Source of the DNA: Lysobacterales bacterium
GTDB lineage: Bacteria > Pseudomonadota > Gammaproteobacteria > Xanthomonadales > Xanthomonadaceae
Reading direction: 5' to 3'
Length of the DNA: 64,000 nt
NCBI GenBank assembly: GCA_017302135.1
Contig: JAFLDZ010000004.1
Span: 1-64,000 of the forward strand
This document shows, one piece after another, positions 25,579 to 34,131 of this stretch. The notes under the pieces are model-generated. The model saw only the letters and a program-made list of their open reading frames with translations, was not told where the DNA came from and made no database searches. The position numbers and the translations under genes are program-made. The first letter of the stretch is position 1, and each line of letters opens with the position of its first letter.

Positions 25579-26220
25579 TCACCCGCGACCCACCATCGCA
25601 CAACGCCGCAACACAGCACGACAAATCGGCGGCGAAGTATCGAGATCCAGACGCAGCTGCACGACATCTTCAGTGCAGACTGGAGCTGTGTTCCGGTGCA
25701 AGAGCGTGATCCGTCCTCCGAAACCGGGATCGCCCAACGCGGCTTCGGCCAACAGATGCAGCACGTGCACCAGATAGCGTGGCCAGTCGAGTCCGGTGAC
25801 GTCCACTTCCAGCTCCCAGCGTCCCTCGCTGTCGTCCCAGATCACGTCCGTCGCGGTGTCTGCTGCGGGGCCATCGCGGGTGCGCAGCGGAACCAGCAGG
25901 TCTGCGATGCGGGGGTGCCGGGCTTCGGCATCGATCAAGGCAAACCCCAGTGCGTCCGACTCGATGCAGGTCAACAACGGTGCGACGGCGGTGCGAGTGG
26001 GATTGCCTGCGAACAGACGCACTTTGGTGAAATTGGCCAGCCAAGCCGAGCGTTCGTGGGCGGGCTGTTTCGCCAGCAGGCGAGCGAGGCCGCGTGCCAA
26101 GGCCTGCATGTCGGGTTCGCGAACGACGACGAACAGCGTGCGGCGCTCCGATACGTCGGCAGCGGCGTGGGCCACCGCCGCCAGGCGCCGGGCCATCAGG
26201 ATTTCATGCAGGGACGGCAT
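25579..26220 (-). CDS. Unknown protein, fifth gene of the GH3 operon
   Basis: A 213-residue soluble protein not recognised. It begins MPSLHEILMARRLAAVAHAA and contains an acidic stretch (VIWDDSEGRWELEVDVTGLDW). No transmembrane segment or catalytic motif is obvious. Its ATG at 26220 shares one base with the stop of the preceding gene (TGATG); an ATG four codons upstream is an alternative. It ends the operon about 140 bases before the GTGGGTGTCC motif of transposase copy 1, so its 3' end may have been altered by insertion. Confidence 0.6.
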   Translation of the reverse strand: MPSLHEILMARRLAAVAHAAADVSERRTLFVVVREPDMQALARGLARLLAKQPAHERSAWLANFTKVRLFAGNPTRTAVAPLLTCIESDALGFALIDAEARHPRIADLLVPLRTRDGPAADTATDVIWDDSEGRWELEVDVTGLDWPRYLVHVLHLLAEAALGDPGFGGRITLLHRNTAPVCTEDVVQLRLDLDTSPPICRAVLRRCAMVGRG

Positions 26221-27326
26221 CACAGCAGACATTGCAGCACCGCGTGTCGAAGGCCGGGCGCGGCTTTCTTCTGTTCCAGCACCGCAATCGCGCCGTAGAT
26301 ATTGGCGCTGCCGTCGCGCTTCATGAGTTTCTCCAGTGCGACGTGGTCGTCGGTCGTCAGCGGCGCTGGCTCGTGGACGGCGAGCAGGCGTCGCGCGCGT
26401 TCCAGACATGCGCCGAGACCTTCGTCCGAATAACTGTCGGGTTTTCGCAGGCCCAGTGCGTGCAGGAAATAGAGGCGGAAGCCCAGCCGGATTTCGGCGC
26501 TGCTGGCGCCGCCGGCAACGCGCTGGAGCAGACGGGCGCCGGTGTACTGTTCCCATCCGCCCTGTTTCGCGCTGAGCACTTGTCCCTCGACCGGCACGCG
26601 CGTGAATCCGACGCGGCGGCATTGCACGCCAAGCCGTTGCAACACGCGCATCAATGCGTCGTAGTCGCGTTCGATTCCGGAATCATGGTAGAGGCAGACA
26701 CTGTCGTGCTGCGGCGCGCGATCGAGCAGATCGCGCAGGATGGCCAGGATGTAATTGGACAGCCCGTGCTCCGACATCAGCAGGCGCAGAGGACGTCCTT
26801 CGTCGGTGAGGTCGAGATGGACGCCGCCGCCGAAGCCGCGCTGGTCCAGCAACATGTCGTGCGCGTCGAGCCGTTCGAGTACCGCTTCCTGATCGAGGCC
26901 GAACGGCGCGGAATGGAACAGCGCATCACCGGCCAGACCAAGGGTGGCGAACACCTCGCCCCACAACGCGAGAATGCGGCCCGATGCGGGATGGACGTAG
27001 CCCTCGGTCTCGATACGGCGTGCATAGGTGGCGATCCGATCGGCGGGGGGCAGCGCGCCGGTGCGATGACAGTCGATGTACAGCGCGCCGATTTCGCCTT
27101 CGCCCATGGTGCTGAAATCGACGCCGCTGTGTTCGCGGTCGAGATAGTCCCAGAAGCGGATGGTCTGCAGCGAGATATCCCAGGGGCGGCGGTTGTGCCA
27201 GATCGTGCCGGGCGTGAACAGGCCTTCGAAACGCTGCATGAAATCCAGCAGCAATACGCCTTTGAGATGCGATGGCGTGAGTGGCTTGGTGGGCGTGATG
27301 CCGACGGGCGCGTAGAGCGTGCTCAT
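26220..27326 (-). CDS. Unknown protein, fourth gene of the GH3 operon
   Basis: A 368-residue soluble protein of no recognised family. Notable segments are LTPSHLKGVLLLDFMQRFE near the N-terminus, HNRRPWDISLQTIRFWDYLD, GFGGGVHLDLTDEGRPLRL, and SVCLYHDSGIERDYDALMRVL followed by GVQCRRVGFTRVP. The mix of His, Asp and aromatic residues suits an enzyme, but no motif assigns a reaction. It overlaps the kinase gene by 4 bases at its start (27323-27326) and the fifth gene by one base, so the product presumably acts in the same pathway. Confidence 0.6.
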   Translation of the reverse strand: MSTLYAPVGITPTKPLTPSHLKGVLLLDFMQRFEGLFTPGTIWHNRRPWDISLQTIRFWDYLDREHSGVDFSTMGEGEIGALYIDCHRTGALPPADRIATYARRIETEGYVHPASGRILALWGEVFATLGLAGDALFHSAPFGLDQEAVLERLDAHDMLLDQRGFGGGVHLDLTDEGRPLRLLMSEHGLSNYILAILRDLLDRAPQHDSVCLYHDSGIERDYDALMRVLQRLGVQCRRVGFTRVPVEGQVLSAKQGGWEQYTGARLLQRVAGGASSAEIRLGFRLYFLHALGLRKPDSYSDEGLGACLERARRLLAVHEPAPLTTDDHVALEKLMKRDGSANIYGAIAVLEQKKAAPGLRHAVLQCLL

Positions 27327-27907
27327 GCCGTCCTGCGATCGTCGGCGAAGTCTTCGCGCAGCCCTTCACGCAGTTGTGCCAGCGCTGATTCCGGCGCCTC
27401 GCCGTTGTCGATGATGCGATGCGCCAGGCGTCGACCCAGCAGCAGTTCGTCCTCGAAATTGGCGAGCCGCGAGCCGATGTCGCCGTCGCGTTCGACGCGT
27501 GCACGCAGATGCGCTTCGACGCGCGCGCGCGGTGCCTCGACCTGATAGACGATATGCGCAGGAAAATAGTGGGGCAAACGCTGCAGCAGCATCGCGCGCA
27601 GCATCAGAACGCGAATGCTGTGGCCGTCGTCTTCCAGCGCTTCCCGGGGCAGGCCGTAACGCGCCTCAAGGCCGAACAGCTGCACGGTCTCCAGGAAAAA
27701 CCCGGCCTGCTCGCGCGCGGTGAATTCGTCGTCGTCGATGAAGACGTGGTCGGCGTTGGCCGGGTCCTCGTAATGCCGCGACTTGCGCGTGGTCCAGGTG
27801 GGCACCAGCCGGACCAGGCCTTCCCGACGCAGCGGCGCGAACAGCGTGCTCTTGCCGACGCCGGAAGGACCGATCACCACCAGAATCTTGGACATCGATG
27901 CACTCAT
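27323..27907 (-). CDS. P-loop kinase, guanylate-kinase/PhnN-like, third gene of the GH3 operon
   Basis: A 194-residue P-loop kinase. Walker A is GPSGVGKSTL (about residues 13-22). The next part, PTWTTRKSRHYEDPANADHVF, corresponds to the TTR..R..E motif of guanylate kinases and ribose 1,5-bisphosphokinase (PhnN), followed by FLETVQLFGLEARYGLP. A basic arm with RARVERDGDIGSRL resembles the lid. Substrate choice between a nucleotide and a sugar phosphate cannot be made by reading. Its start overlaps the lipid-kinase gene (ATGA, 27904-27907) and its stop overlaps the next start. Confidence 0.75.
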   Translation of the reverse strand: MSASMSKILVVIGPSGVGKSTLFAPLRREGLVRLVPTWTTRKSRHYEDPANADHVFIDDDEFTAREQAGFFLETVQLFGLEARYGLPREALEDDGHSIRVLMLRAMLLQRLPHYFPAHIVYQVEAPRARVEAHLRARVERDGDIGSRLANFEDELLLGRRLAHRIIDNGEAPESALAQLREGLREDFADDRRTA

Positions 27908-28536
27908 GCGGGCAGCAAGGGTTGCAGCGAGATCACTGCAATGACGGGCACGAAGAAATTATCCACGCCTTTGTGCGAGAAGGCCTCGACCAGCGTCAGG
28001 ACCGCACTCACGGCGATACCGGTCAGCAGTGCCGTCATCGGCGGCAGACCCGCGAACTGCGCCGTCGGCCACAGGATGGCCAAGGCGGACAGAAAGAAGG
28101 CCACGCTGCCGACATAGGATTTGGCATGGCCGAACAGCGTGTAGCGACGCTGCCCGTAAGCGGTGCCGACAAAGCTGGCCAAGGTGTCGGAGATGCACAG
28201 GACGAGATAGGCGGCAAGGAACGCGGGATACGAGAAGCCGATCGCAGCGACCGCCGCTACCGACAGCGGCAGCATGAGATCGCCGTAGGACGTCCGCTCC
28301 ACCGACATGACCGAGCGCATCAGCACCGTGCGGCGCAGCAGCGCGAGTGCGATGACACTGCCTACCGCGATCAGCAGGAGCTGGTGACGGTCAATATCGA
28401 ACAGCGGAAATGCCGCAATGAGCAGACACGTACTGACATGCACGGATTTGCGCGAGACCTCCGCTGAGGCGCCGCAGCGCTGCACGATGTCGCCGAAGAG
28501 ACAGCAGGCGATGATGCCGAGAACGAACAGGATCAC
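27904..28536 (-). CDS. Dolichol/phytol-kinase-like membrane protein (SEC59/DGK1/VTE5 type)
   Basis: A 210-residue protein with six or seven hydrophobic helices. SRKSVHVSTCLLIAAFPLF near the N-terminus and ISDTLASFVGTAYGQRRYTLFGHAKSY (here given in part, about residues 115-140) followed by GSVAFF match the CTP-dependent polyprenol, phytol or diacylglycerol kinase group. Members phosphorylate a lipid alcohol at the membrane. The GTG at 28536 overlaps the GH3 stop (GTGA) and its own stop overlaps the P-loop kinase start. The alcohol is unknown. Confidence 0.75.
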   Translation of the reverse strand: MILFVLGIIACCLFGDIVQRCGASAEVSRKSVHVSTCLLIAAFPLFDIDRHQLLLIAVGSVIALALLRRTVLMRSVMSVERTSYGDLMLPLSVAAVAAIGFSYPAFLAAYLVLCISDTLASFVGTAYGQRRYTLFGHAKSYVGSVAFFLSALAILWPTAQFAGLPPMTALLTGIAVSAVLTLVEAFSHKGVDNFFVPVIAVISLQPLLPA

Positions 28537-30071
28537 CGCGCCGGACTCACGATGCGGTCCTTGACCTGCGGTGGACGCAGGCCTGCAGCGACGCGGTCGC
28601 ACCACTGCCGGGTGAAGTGATCGGGCGGCACTTGTCGTACTTCGCCAAGAGCAGCGCCGACCAACGCCGCGTCTGCGGCATAGGCCTGTCGTAGCGTTGC
28701 TTCGCAGACGATGCCGGCCTGCGCATGGTCGCAGGCGATCAGCAGATCGAGGACGCCCGGCGCCGCAGGTACGAACGTGAAGTTGCGTACGCGCAAGTCG
28801 TGCCCGGTGCTGAAGCGGCGGATGAAGCGCAGCAGCGCCGACTCGGGCACGGATGCGGTCGGCGTGAGGCGTCCGGCGTAGGCGACGGTGGGCACCGCGC
28901 CCGCGTGACCCGTCACCTCCAGCAGGTCGCCGAGCACGTAGCGGCAGAAGCCGCCGGCTTGCGTTGCGACCACGGCATAGGACGCGCCCTCGCGCAGTTC
29001 GTCGAGCCGCAGCGGCGTCTGCGTCGTGCCGTCCTGCACATCGATGAACTCGAAGAATGCGGCGTTGTAAGCCATGACCCCGCGCAGTCCGTCCGGCAGC
29101 AGATGCAGTGCAAGCGGCACCTCCGAAGCGGCAAGAGGCGCCGGCACCACCACAGCATCAGCGCCGTAGTCTGCGAGGACCTGCGGCAAATAGACGCCGG
29201 CGATGCCTTCGTCCCAGCAGATCAGGCGTTCGACGTGTGGCCACACATCCATCGGCAGCAGGCGTCCGCGCGCGGCGCGGCGTGCGGCGAGCTGCGCGGC
29301 AAGGGCGGGATCGGGCGTCGTGATGGAGTGGCCCGCGAACGTACCGGCGGCGATGTCGGCGCACAGGCGTTCGGCATTGTCTTCGAGCAATTGCGGCACT
29401 GCAGCCAGGATGGCGGGGTTGATGCCGACGAGCTGGCGGATGTCGTGGCCTGCCGCCATGCGGATGCGGAAGTAAAGGCGCTCGAGATCGGCGGCGATGC
29501 CCGCCGGCACCGTGGCCCAGGGGCCTTTCGTGCCCGGCTCCAGCAGCGCCTCGCTGCCGAATTCGTTCGCCAGATTCACCTGGCTCAGACCGACGTGCGG
29601 CATGCCGCCGGTAAGCACGGACGTGTCGCGCAGCGGATCCCACTTGAAATTGATGGTGAGGTCGCGACTTACCATCAGTCCCGGGTGGGCGCGCATCGTG
29701 CCCTCGAGATACGTCAGGTAGAAAGGATTGAACGCTTCCGCAAAATAAGCGCGCGGCAGTGGCAGCACTTTGGCTTTGCCTGCGGTGCTGCCGCTGCTGG
29801 AAATGAAACGGAAGACATCGCCGGGAAACAGCACGTCGCGCTCGCCGGCGACGATGCGGTCGACATAGGGGCGCAAGTCTTCGTAGCGGCGTAACGGCAC
29901 CCGACGCCGGAAATCGGCAAGGCTGTTGATGTCTTCGAAACCATGCTCGCGACCGAACGCGGTGTTGCGTCCGCGCTCGACAAGGCGCGAGAGCACCTCA
30001 TCCTGAGTGCGCGTCGCGGTGTCGAGGCCACCGATGAACTGCGCATAGTGTTGGCCGTGTCCAATGCCCAT
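28533..30071 (-). CDS. GH3-family acyl-acid adenylating enzyme, first gene of a five-gene operon
   Basis: A 512-residue GH3 auxin-responsive-promoter-type enzyme. The ATP-binding motif SSSGSTAGKAK follows PGDVFRFI. Further family blocks are YLTYLEGTMRAHPGLM, CWDEGIAGVYLPQ, AYNAAFFEFIDV, SYAVVATQAGGFCRYVLGD and RNFTFVPAAP. GH3 proteins adenylate a carboxylic acid and transfer it to an amine, usually an amino acid. The ATG at 30071 begins MGIGHGQHYAQF. It is divergent from the Rhs fragment and first of five overlapping genes, suggesting a biosynthetic or conjugation pathway (inference). Confidence 0.85.
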   Translation of the reverse strand: MGIGHGQHYAQFIGGLDTATRTQDEVLSRLVERGRNTAFGREHGFEDINSLADFRRRVPLRRYEDLRPYVDRIVAGERDVLFPGDVFRFISSSGSTAGKAKVLPLPRAYFAEAFNPFYLTYLEGTMRAHPGLMVSRDLTINFKWDPLRDTSVLTGGMPHVGLSQVNLANEFGSEALLEPGTKGPWATVPAGIAADLERLYFRIRMAAGHDIRQLVGINPAILAAVPQLLEDNAERLCADIAAGTFAGHSITTPDPALAAQLAARRAARGRLLPMDVWPHVERLICWDEGIAGVYLPQVLADYGADAVVVPAPLAASEVPLALHLLPDGLRGVMAYNAAFFEFIDVQDGTTQTPLRLDELREGASYAVVATQAGGFCRYVLGDLLEVTGHAGAVPTVAYAGRLTPTASVPESALLRFIRRFSTGHDLRVRNFTFVPAAPGVLDLLIACDHAQAGIVCEATLRQAYAADAALVGAALGEVRQVPPDHFTRQWCDRVAAGLRPPQVKDRIVSPAR

Positions 30072-30192
30072 GACCGATGGTTCCAGTTCCGAGGGATGAA
30101 GCTTCCGGTTTTCATGGGCACCCACCGTTTGCGTGACGCATGGTGCCCGCCGGACTATACAAGCAACACGTCCGCTTTTGAACAATGGCGGG

Positions 30193-31005
30193 ATGGGGGC
30201 TGGAAGACTGCACTACATCGAAGCGGATGCTTTGGGCACGCCGCGTGTGGTGTTCGACCCGACACACGGCGCCAGCGGCGCGGTGGTCTGGCGCTGGGAT
30301 CCTACTGGCGAAGCCTTCGGCACGACGGCCCCGAACCAGGACCCCGATGGCGACGCGACCGCGTTCGTGTTCGACATGCGGTTCCCGGGGCAGCGGTATG
30401 ATGCGGCTACGCAGCTCAATTACAACTATTACAGAGACGGTTACGAAGCTGGCACGGGGCGTTACTCGCAATCCGACCCAATTGGGCTTGGAGGCGGAAT
30501 CTCGACGTATGCGTACGTTGGCGGGAATCCGCTGACGAGAATTGATCCGATGGGCTTGGCTACTGTAGGACGAGTGATTGGGGGCTACATCGGCGGGACT
30601 GTGGCCGGTGTTTTAGGTATTGAAACTGGTCCTTTTGATGCGGGGATTATTGTCGGAGGGCGTTACCTTGGTGGAACGGCAGGGAGCGCGCTTGAGGACT
30701 GGCTGTTTGCGGCGTCAGCCTCGAATTCCGACATAGAGCTGCAGGGATTGGTTGAAATAGAAGCAAACCGGCGTGAATATAAGCAGAGGTGCAGTCAACC
30801 GCCGCCACCTGGATTGGATCCTTGCGAACTTGCGAGGTGGAACCTTAAGAAAGCACAAGATTGCAAGGCACTTCGTGATGCAAACACCAAGAGATGGTGG
30901 AACGGCATTGATACTAAACATAATCCACAACTTGCCAACGATCTTGATCAGGCGATCAGGAATGCCGAGGCCGCTGTGGCTAGGCATTGCATGTGCAAAT
31001 TATGA
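30193..31005 (+). CDS. Orphan Rhs C-terminal fragment with toxin tip
   Basis: A 270-residue fragment holding only the end of an Rhs/YD-repeat shell: DALGTPRVVFDPT, FPGQRYDAATQLNYNYYRDG and the core signature GRYSQSDPIGLGGGISTY ending with NPLTRIDPMGL. The final roughly 150 residues form a variable tip with a Gly-rich start and a Cys/Pro-containing end (CSQPPPPGLDPCELARW), the usual place of the toxin. The long N-terminal cage is missing, so it is a displaced tip, possibly silent or used by recombination. Its stop overlaps the ATG of the next gene (31002-31005). Confidence 0.75.
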   Translation: MGAGRLHYIEADALGTPRVVFDPTHGASGAVVWRWDPTGEAFGTTAPNQDPDGDATAFVFDMRFPGQRYDAATQLNYNYYRDGYEAGTGRYSQSDPIGLGGGISTYAYVGGNPLTRIDPMGLATVGRVIGGYIGGTVAGVLGIETGPFDAGIIVGGRYLGGTAGSALEDWLFAASASNSDIELQGLVEIEANRREYKQRCSQPPPPGLDPCELARWNLKKAQDCKALRDANTKRWWNGIDTKHNPQLANDLDQAIRNAEAAVARHCMCKL

Positions 31006-31496
31006 GCAATGACGCTGAGATTTTGGCAAAAGAGATTGATCAGGCATTCCCCTTGATTGGAATGCCGTCTCCCGAAGAAATTCAACGTCACTCAACAGGA
31101 TGTCCCACGTGCGAGCACTTGGCTGCCGATCTGGAAAGCTATAGGGACAAGTTGATCGGTGTTGAGGTCATTCGCGAATTTCATCAAGAAATTCCTCATC
31201 TCTCCGCTAAGGCATTGCAGTGGATACTGCCCTACTACCTAAAGTACTGCCTAACGCCCGAGGCGGAGTACAGTGGCTTTGAAACAGAGTTCTTGATTTA
31301 CAGTCTCGCACCTGTTGAGGAATTTGAAGCCGACGTCACGTGCCAGTTATCCCTTTTCAATAGCAATCAGATTCGAGTGCTCCGGAAGTTCATGGCTTAC
31401 CTTTTGTCGACCCACTACTGGCGGAGTTACTGCCCTGTTGAGCTTGACCGGGGGATTGCGTTCCTCTCGAAACTACTCATAAGTCAAGACCTGTAA
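31002..31496 (+). CDS. DUF6714-like putative immunity protein for the Rhs tip
   Basis: A 164-residue soluble protein. The start (EILAKEIDQAFPLIGMP) and the CPTCEHLAADLESYRD segment resemble DUF6714 proteins, and ALQWILPYYLKYCL followed by FETEFLIYSLAP fits the same family. Such proteins are frequently found beside polymorphic toxins. The ATG at 31002 overlaps the Rhs stop by four bases, giving strong coupling. The immunity role is inferred from this arrangement. Confidence 0.65.
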   Translation: MSNDAEILAKEIDQAFPLIGMPSPEEIQRHSTGCPTCEHLAADLESYRDKLIGVEVIREFHQEIPHLSAKALQWILPYYLKYCLTPEAEYSGFETEFLIYSLAPVEEFEADVTCQLSLFNSNQIRVLRKFMAYLLSTHYWRSYCPVELDRGIAFLSKLLISQDL

Positions 31497-31544
31497 CGCA
31501 CAACCCGGCGTGCTGGAGCACGCTTAGACTGGCAGAAAGACGAG

Positions 31545-31594
31545 CGAAAGGCGAGGACACCCACCATCTTAATCCCTGCCATGCAGTTGATCGG
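31545..31594. repeat. Diverged copy of the 48-base unit near transposase copy 2
   Basis: The stretch starting GAAAGGCGAGGACACCCACCA and ending GCAGTTGATCGG follows the same order as repeat set C at 24172-24271 and contains GGACACCCAC at 31555-31564. It lies on the 3' side of transposase copy 2, matching the arrangement at copy 1. Nothing else is seen between 31497 and 31709. Confidence 0.65.
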
Positions 31595-31709
31595 CACAAC
31601 GCGTTATGGCGCGTATTTCCCCTTTGTTCTTCTTCCCGAATTCGAAACTCTCCAATGATAGCCCAAGCAGAATCCTCCCTTGCGGGCTTCATCGCTTTGG
31701 GAATGCGTA

Positions 31710-32675
31710 TCAAGCAGCCCGCGCGATCCTCTTCGCCACGCCGAGTCCTTTGATCCATCGTTGGCCGATGCGTTCGGCAATCGCAATCAGATCCTGCGCA
31801 TCACCGACGACGCGCCAATAGCCCGAGCCGATCGCCTTCACTCGCGTGATCCAGCGCTCGCGGCTTGGATCCACCGATAGCAGGGTATGCGGCACGTCAA
31901 TCGGAATCGCGCCGCGTTTTCCCTCGCGCAGTTGTCGCCCGGTCCAATCAACCAGATCCAGGTATTCGCTTGTATGGATTGGCAGGCAGCGCAGCAGCGA
32001 TCCCGATGTCGGTAGCAGGGGCTGCGTCAATGTCGTCGGGTCGCATCGTGCATCTTCGGTACGCTGCTGAATGCTGGTGTGATCGGAGTCCTCCAGTCGT
32101 GTGGCCATACCTGCCCGGATCGGGTTCAGATCCACATAGGTCATCGCTGCCAGCACGGCGCGTGTATCGCACAGCAGTTGGCATTTGTAGCGGCCTTCCC
32201 AGAACCGCCCCTTGCAGCCATCCTCGGCATTGGCGCGCCTGGCGATGGGCTCTGCCAGACAGCGCATGAGCCATGAGAGATCACCGAGTCGCCGACGCAG
32301 TTCACTGAGGTAAGGCAAGTCTTCGAGGATCCGCTGTCTTTTGTGTTCATGGGCATCCGCACGACCGTTTCCGGCTGGAAACAGTCTCATCCAACGCTCG
32401 ACAACCGACTCATCGCTCCATGTGGCGACATGCGACGGATCCATGTGTACCACGATGTGTAGGTGGTTGCTCATCACCGCGTAGGCCAGCACATCGGCAG
32501 CGAAGCACGAAGCGATCAGTGCGATTCTGGTTGCCACCCATGCTTTGCGATGCTCGAACGACTGGCCGGTGTAGGTGTCGATACCGCACAGAAACGCGCG
32601 ACGCACGCACCGTTGAACGCAGTGGAAGGTACCTGCGGTGCCGGTCTGGACGAGTTGGGATCGCGGTTGGGCCAT
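31710..32675 (-). mobile_element. IS200-like (Y1/HUH, RAYT-type) transposase, copy 2
   Basis: A 321-residue transposase, same length as copy 1 and nearly the same sequence, starting MAQPRSQLVQTG at 32675. The HUH site reads NHLHIVVHMD, and GRFWEGRYKCQLL and YVDLNPIRAGMA are retained. It is in the same orientation as copy 1, about 7.3 kb away, so the GH3 operon and Rhs pair lie between two copies. Both flanks keep the motif arrangement (GGACACCCAC on one side, GTGGGTGTCC on the other). Confidence 0.88.
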
Positions 32676-32751
32676 ATCGAGATCGTACGGCGACCATTGG
32701 GCGGTGGTTGTCGGGAAATGCGGCAATGTTCTGTCAGGGATTTCTGACTTT

Positions 32752-32792
32752 GTGGGTGTCCGAGTTCTAGGCCGTCTGATTTGTGGGTGTCC
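32752..32792 (+). repeat. Duplicated GTGGGTGTCC motif before rimK
   Basis: GTGGGTGTCC occurs at 32752-32761 and again at 32783-32792, each followed by AGTTCT or GAGTTCT-type sequence. It marks the N-terminal-side boundary of transposase copy 2 and of the accessory block; rimK starts 62 bases later. Confidence 0.7.
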
Positions 32793-32854
32793 CAGTTCTG
32801 TCATCATCGCTACGGCACGCTGTCGCTGCCGTCCGCACGCGCCCGGAGCGCCGC

Positions 32855-33760
32855 ATGAAGCTCGCCATCCTGTCCCGCAACAGCAAACTCTATTCGACCC
32901 GCCGGCTGGTGGAGGCCGCGCGTGCGCACGGGCATACCGCGCGGGTGCTTGATCCGCTGCGCTGCTACATGCGCATCGCGTCCGACGGGTTCGACATGCA
33001 TTACAAAGGTCGGCCGCTGGCCGGCTACGGGGCGGTGCTGCCGCGGATCGGCGCGTCGATCACCCGGTATGGTTCCGCCGTGCTGCACCAGTTCGAGCTG
33101 ATGGGCAGCTATACCCCGAACCCCGCCGATGCCATCGCCCGCGCCCGCGACAAGCTGCGTGCGCACCAGTTGCTGGCGGCGCAGGGCATCGGCATGCCGA
33201 CCACGGTCTTCGGCGACAACCCCGACGACACCCTCGATCTGCTGTCGATGCTCGGTGCGCCGCCGCACGTGATCAAGCTCAACGAGAGTTCGCAGGGCGC
33301 CGGGGTGATCCTCACGGAGAAGCCGTCGGCGTCGCGCAGCGTGGTCGAAACCCTGCGCGGTCTGTACGCCAACTTCCTGGTGCAGGAGTTCATCGCCGAA
33401 GCCGAAGGCGCCGACCTGCGCTGTTTCGTGGTTGGCGATGAGGTGGTCGCGTCGATGCGCCGACAGGCGCCGAAGGGCGACTTCCGCTCCAATCTGCATC
33501 GCGGCGGCACAGCCGAAGCGGTGCAGGCCAGCGACGACGAGCGCGCGGTCGCGATCCGCGCCGCCAAGGTGCTCGGCTTGGGCGTGGCCGGGGTGGATCT
33601 GATCCGCGCCCAGCGCGGCCCGCTGGTGCTGGAGGTCAATGCTTCCCCGGGGCTGGAGGGGATCGAGGCGGCAACGGGGGTGGATATTGCGAGCAAAATC
33701 ATTGATCTCCTGGCAAAAGGCGCTGAAAAGAATGCATCGCACAAATCCCTGAAGCGCTGA
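32855..33760 (+). CDS. rimK: RimK-type ATP-grasp ligase
   Basis: A 301-residue ATP-grasp enzyme. RimK adds glutamate residues to the C-terminus of ribosomal protein S6 and can make poly-glutamate. Recognised by [45 protein letters not shown] (ATP-binding lysine region), [28 protein letters not shown] and [15 protein letters not shown] (metal-binding Glu/Asn). The ATG at 32855 matches homologues. It is the first conserved chromosomal gene after the accessory block. Confidence 0.93.
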   Translation: MKLAILSRNSKLYSTRRLVEAARAHGHTARVLDPLRCYMRIASDGFDMHYKGRPLAGYGAVLPRIGASITRYGSAVLHQFELMGSYTPNPADAIARARDKLRAHQLLAAQGIGMPTTVFGDNPDDTLDLLSMLGAPPHVIKLNESSQGAGVILTEKPSASRSVVETLRGLYANFLVQEFIAEAEGADLRCFVVGDEVVASMRRQAPKGDFRSNLHRGGTAEAVQASDDERAVAIRAAKVLGLGVAGVDLIRAQRGPLVLEVNASPGLEGIEAATGVDIASKIIDLLAKGAEKNASHKSLKR

Positions 33761-33904
33761 CCGGGCCACGAAGGCATTCTGTCATCTGGTTTTAACGGCC
33801 CTTTAATCGCCCCGGGCGTAGCGTGTCCTGACCGAATTCTGTCACCACACCCACCCTCGTCAGGGCGATGCAGAACCGGTAATCGGGGTTACACCCAATT
33901 GTTC

Positions 33905-33940
33905 GGCCCGGGCGGCCCATGCCGTCCGGGCCATTTTTTT
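33905..33940 (+). terminator. Strong intrinsic terminator in the rimK / response-regulator gap
   Basis: GGCCCGGGCGG (33905-33915) pairs with CCGTCCGGGCC (33922-33932) with one G-T pair, followed by A and seven T residues. It lies 145 bases after rimK and could end rimK or a short RNA made from 33770-33940. Nothing else is seen in the 371-base gap (33761-34131). Confidence 0.8.
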
Positions 33941-34131
33941 CGATCGCGAAACGGGCAAGGTGTCCCCAAGCCACCGAGGATGCATCGCGCACGGCGTGCG
34001 TGTCGCAGATGCTGTCGCATGGGCGCCGTGTGCCAGAATTGCAGGCGCGCTGCTCATGGCTCTCGCCGGGGACTTTGGGAACCGAACGCACGCCGACCGG
34101 TCACAGCAGCACCTTTGAGGATCCACCGCCC

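Noticed and set aside
18949-32854. Direct repeat of the tRNA-Gly 3' end as an attachment site
   Set aside because: I searched the far end of the block and the rimK flank by eye and found no copy of the GGGTTCGATTCCC end, and no integrase gene.
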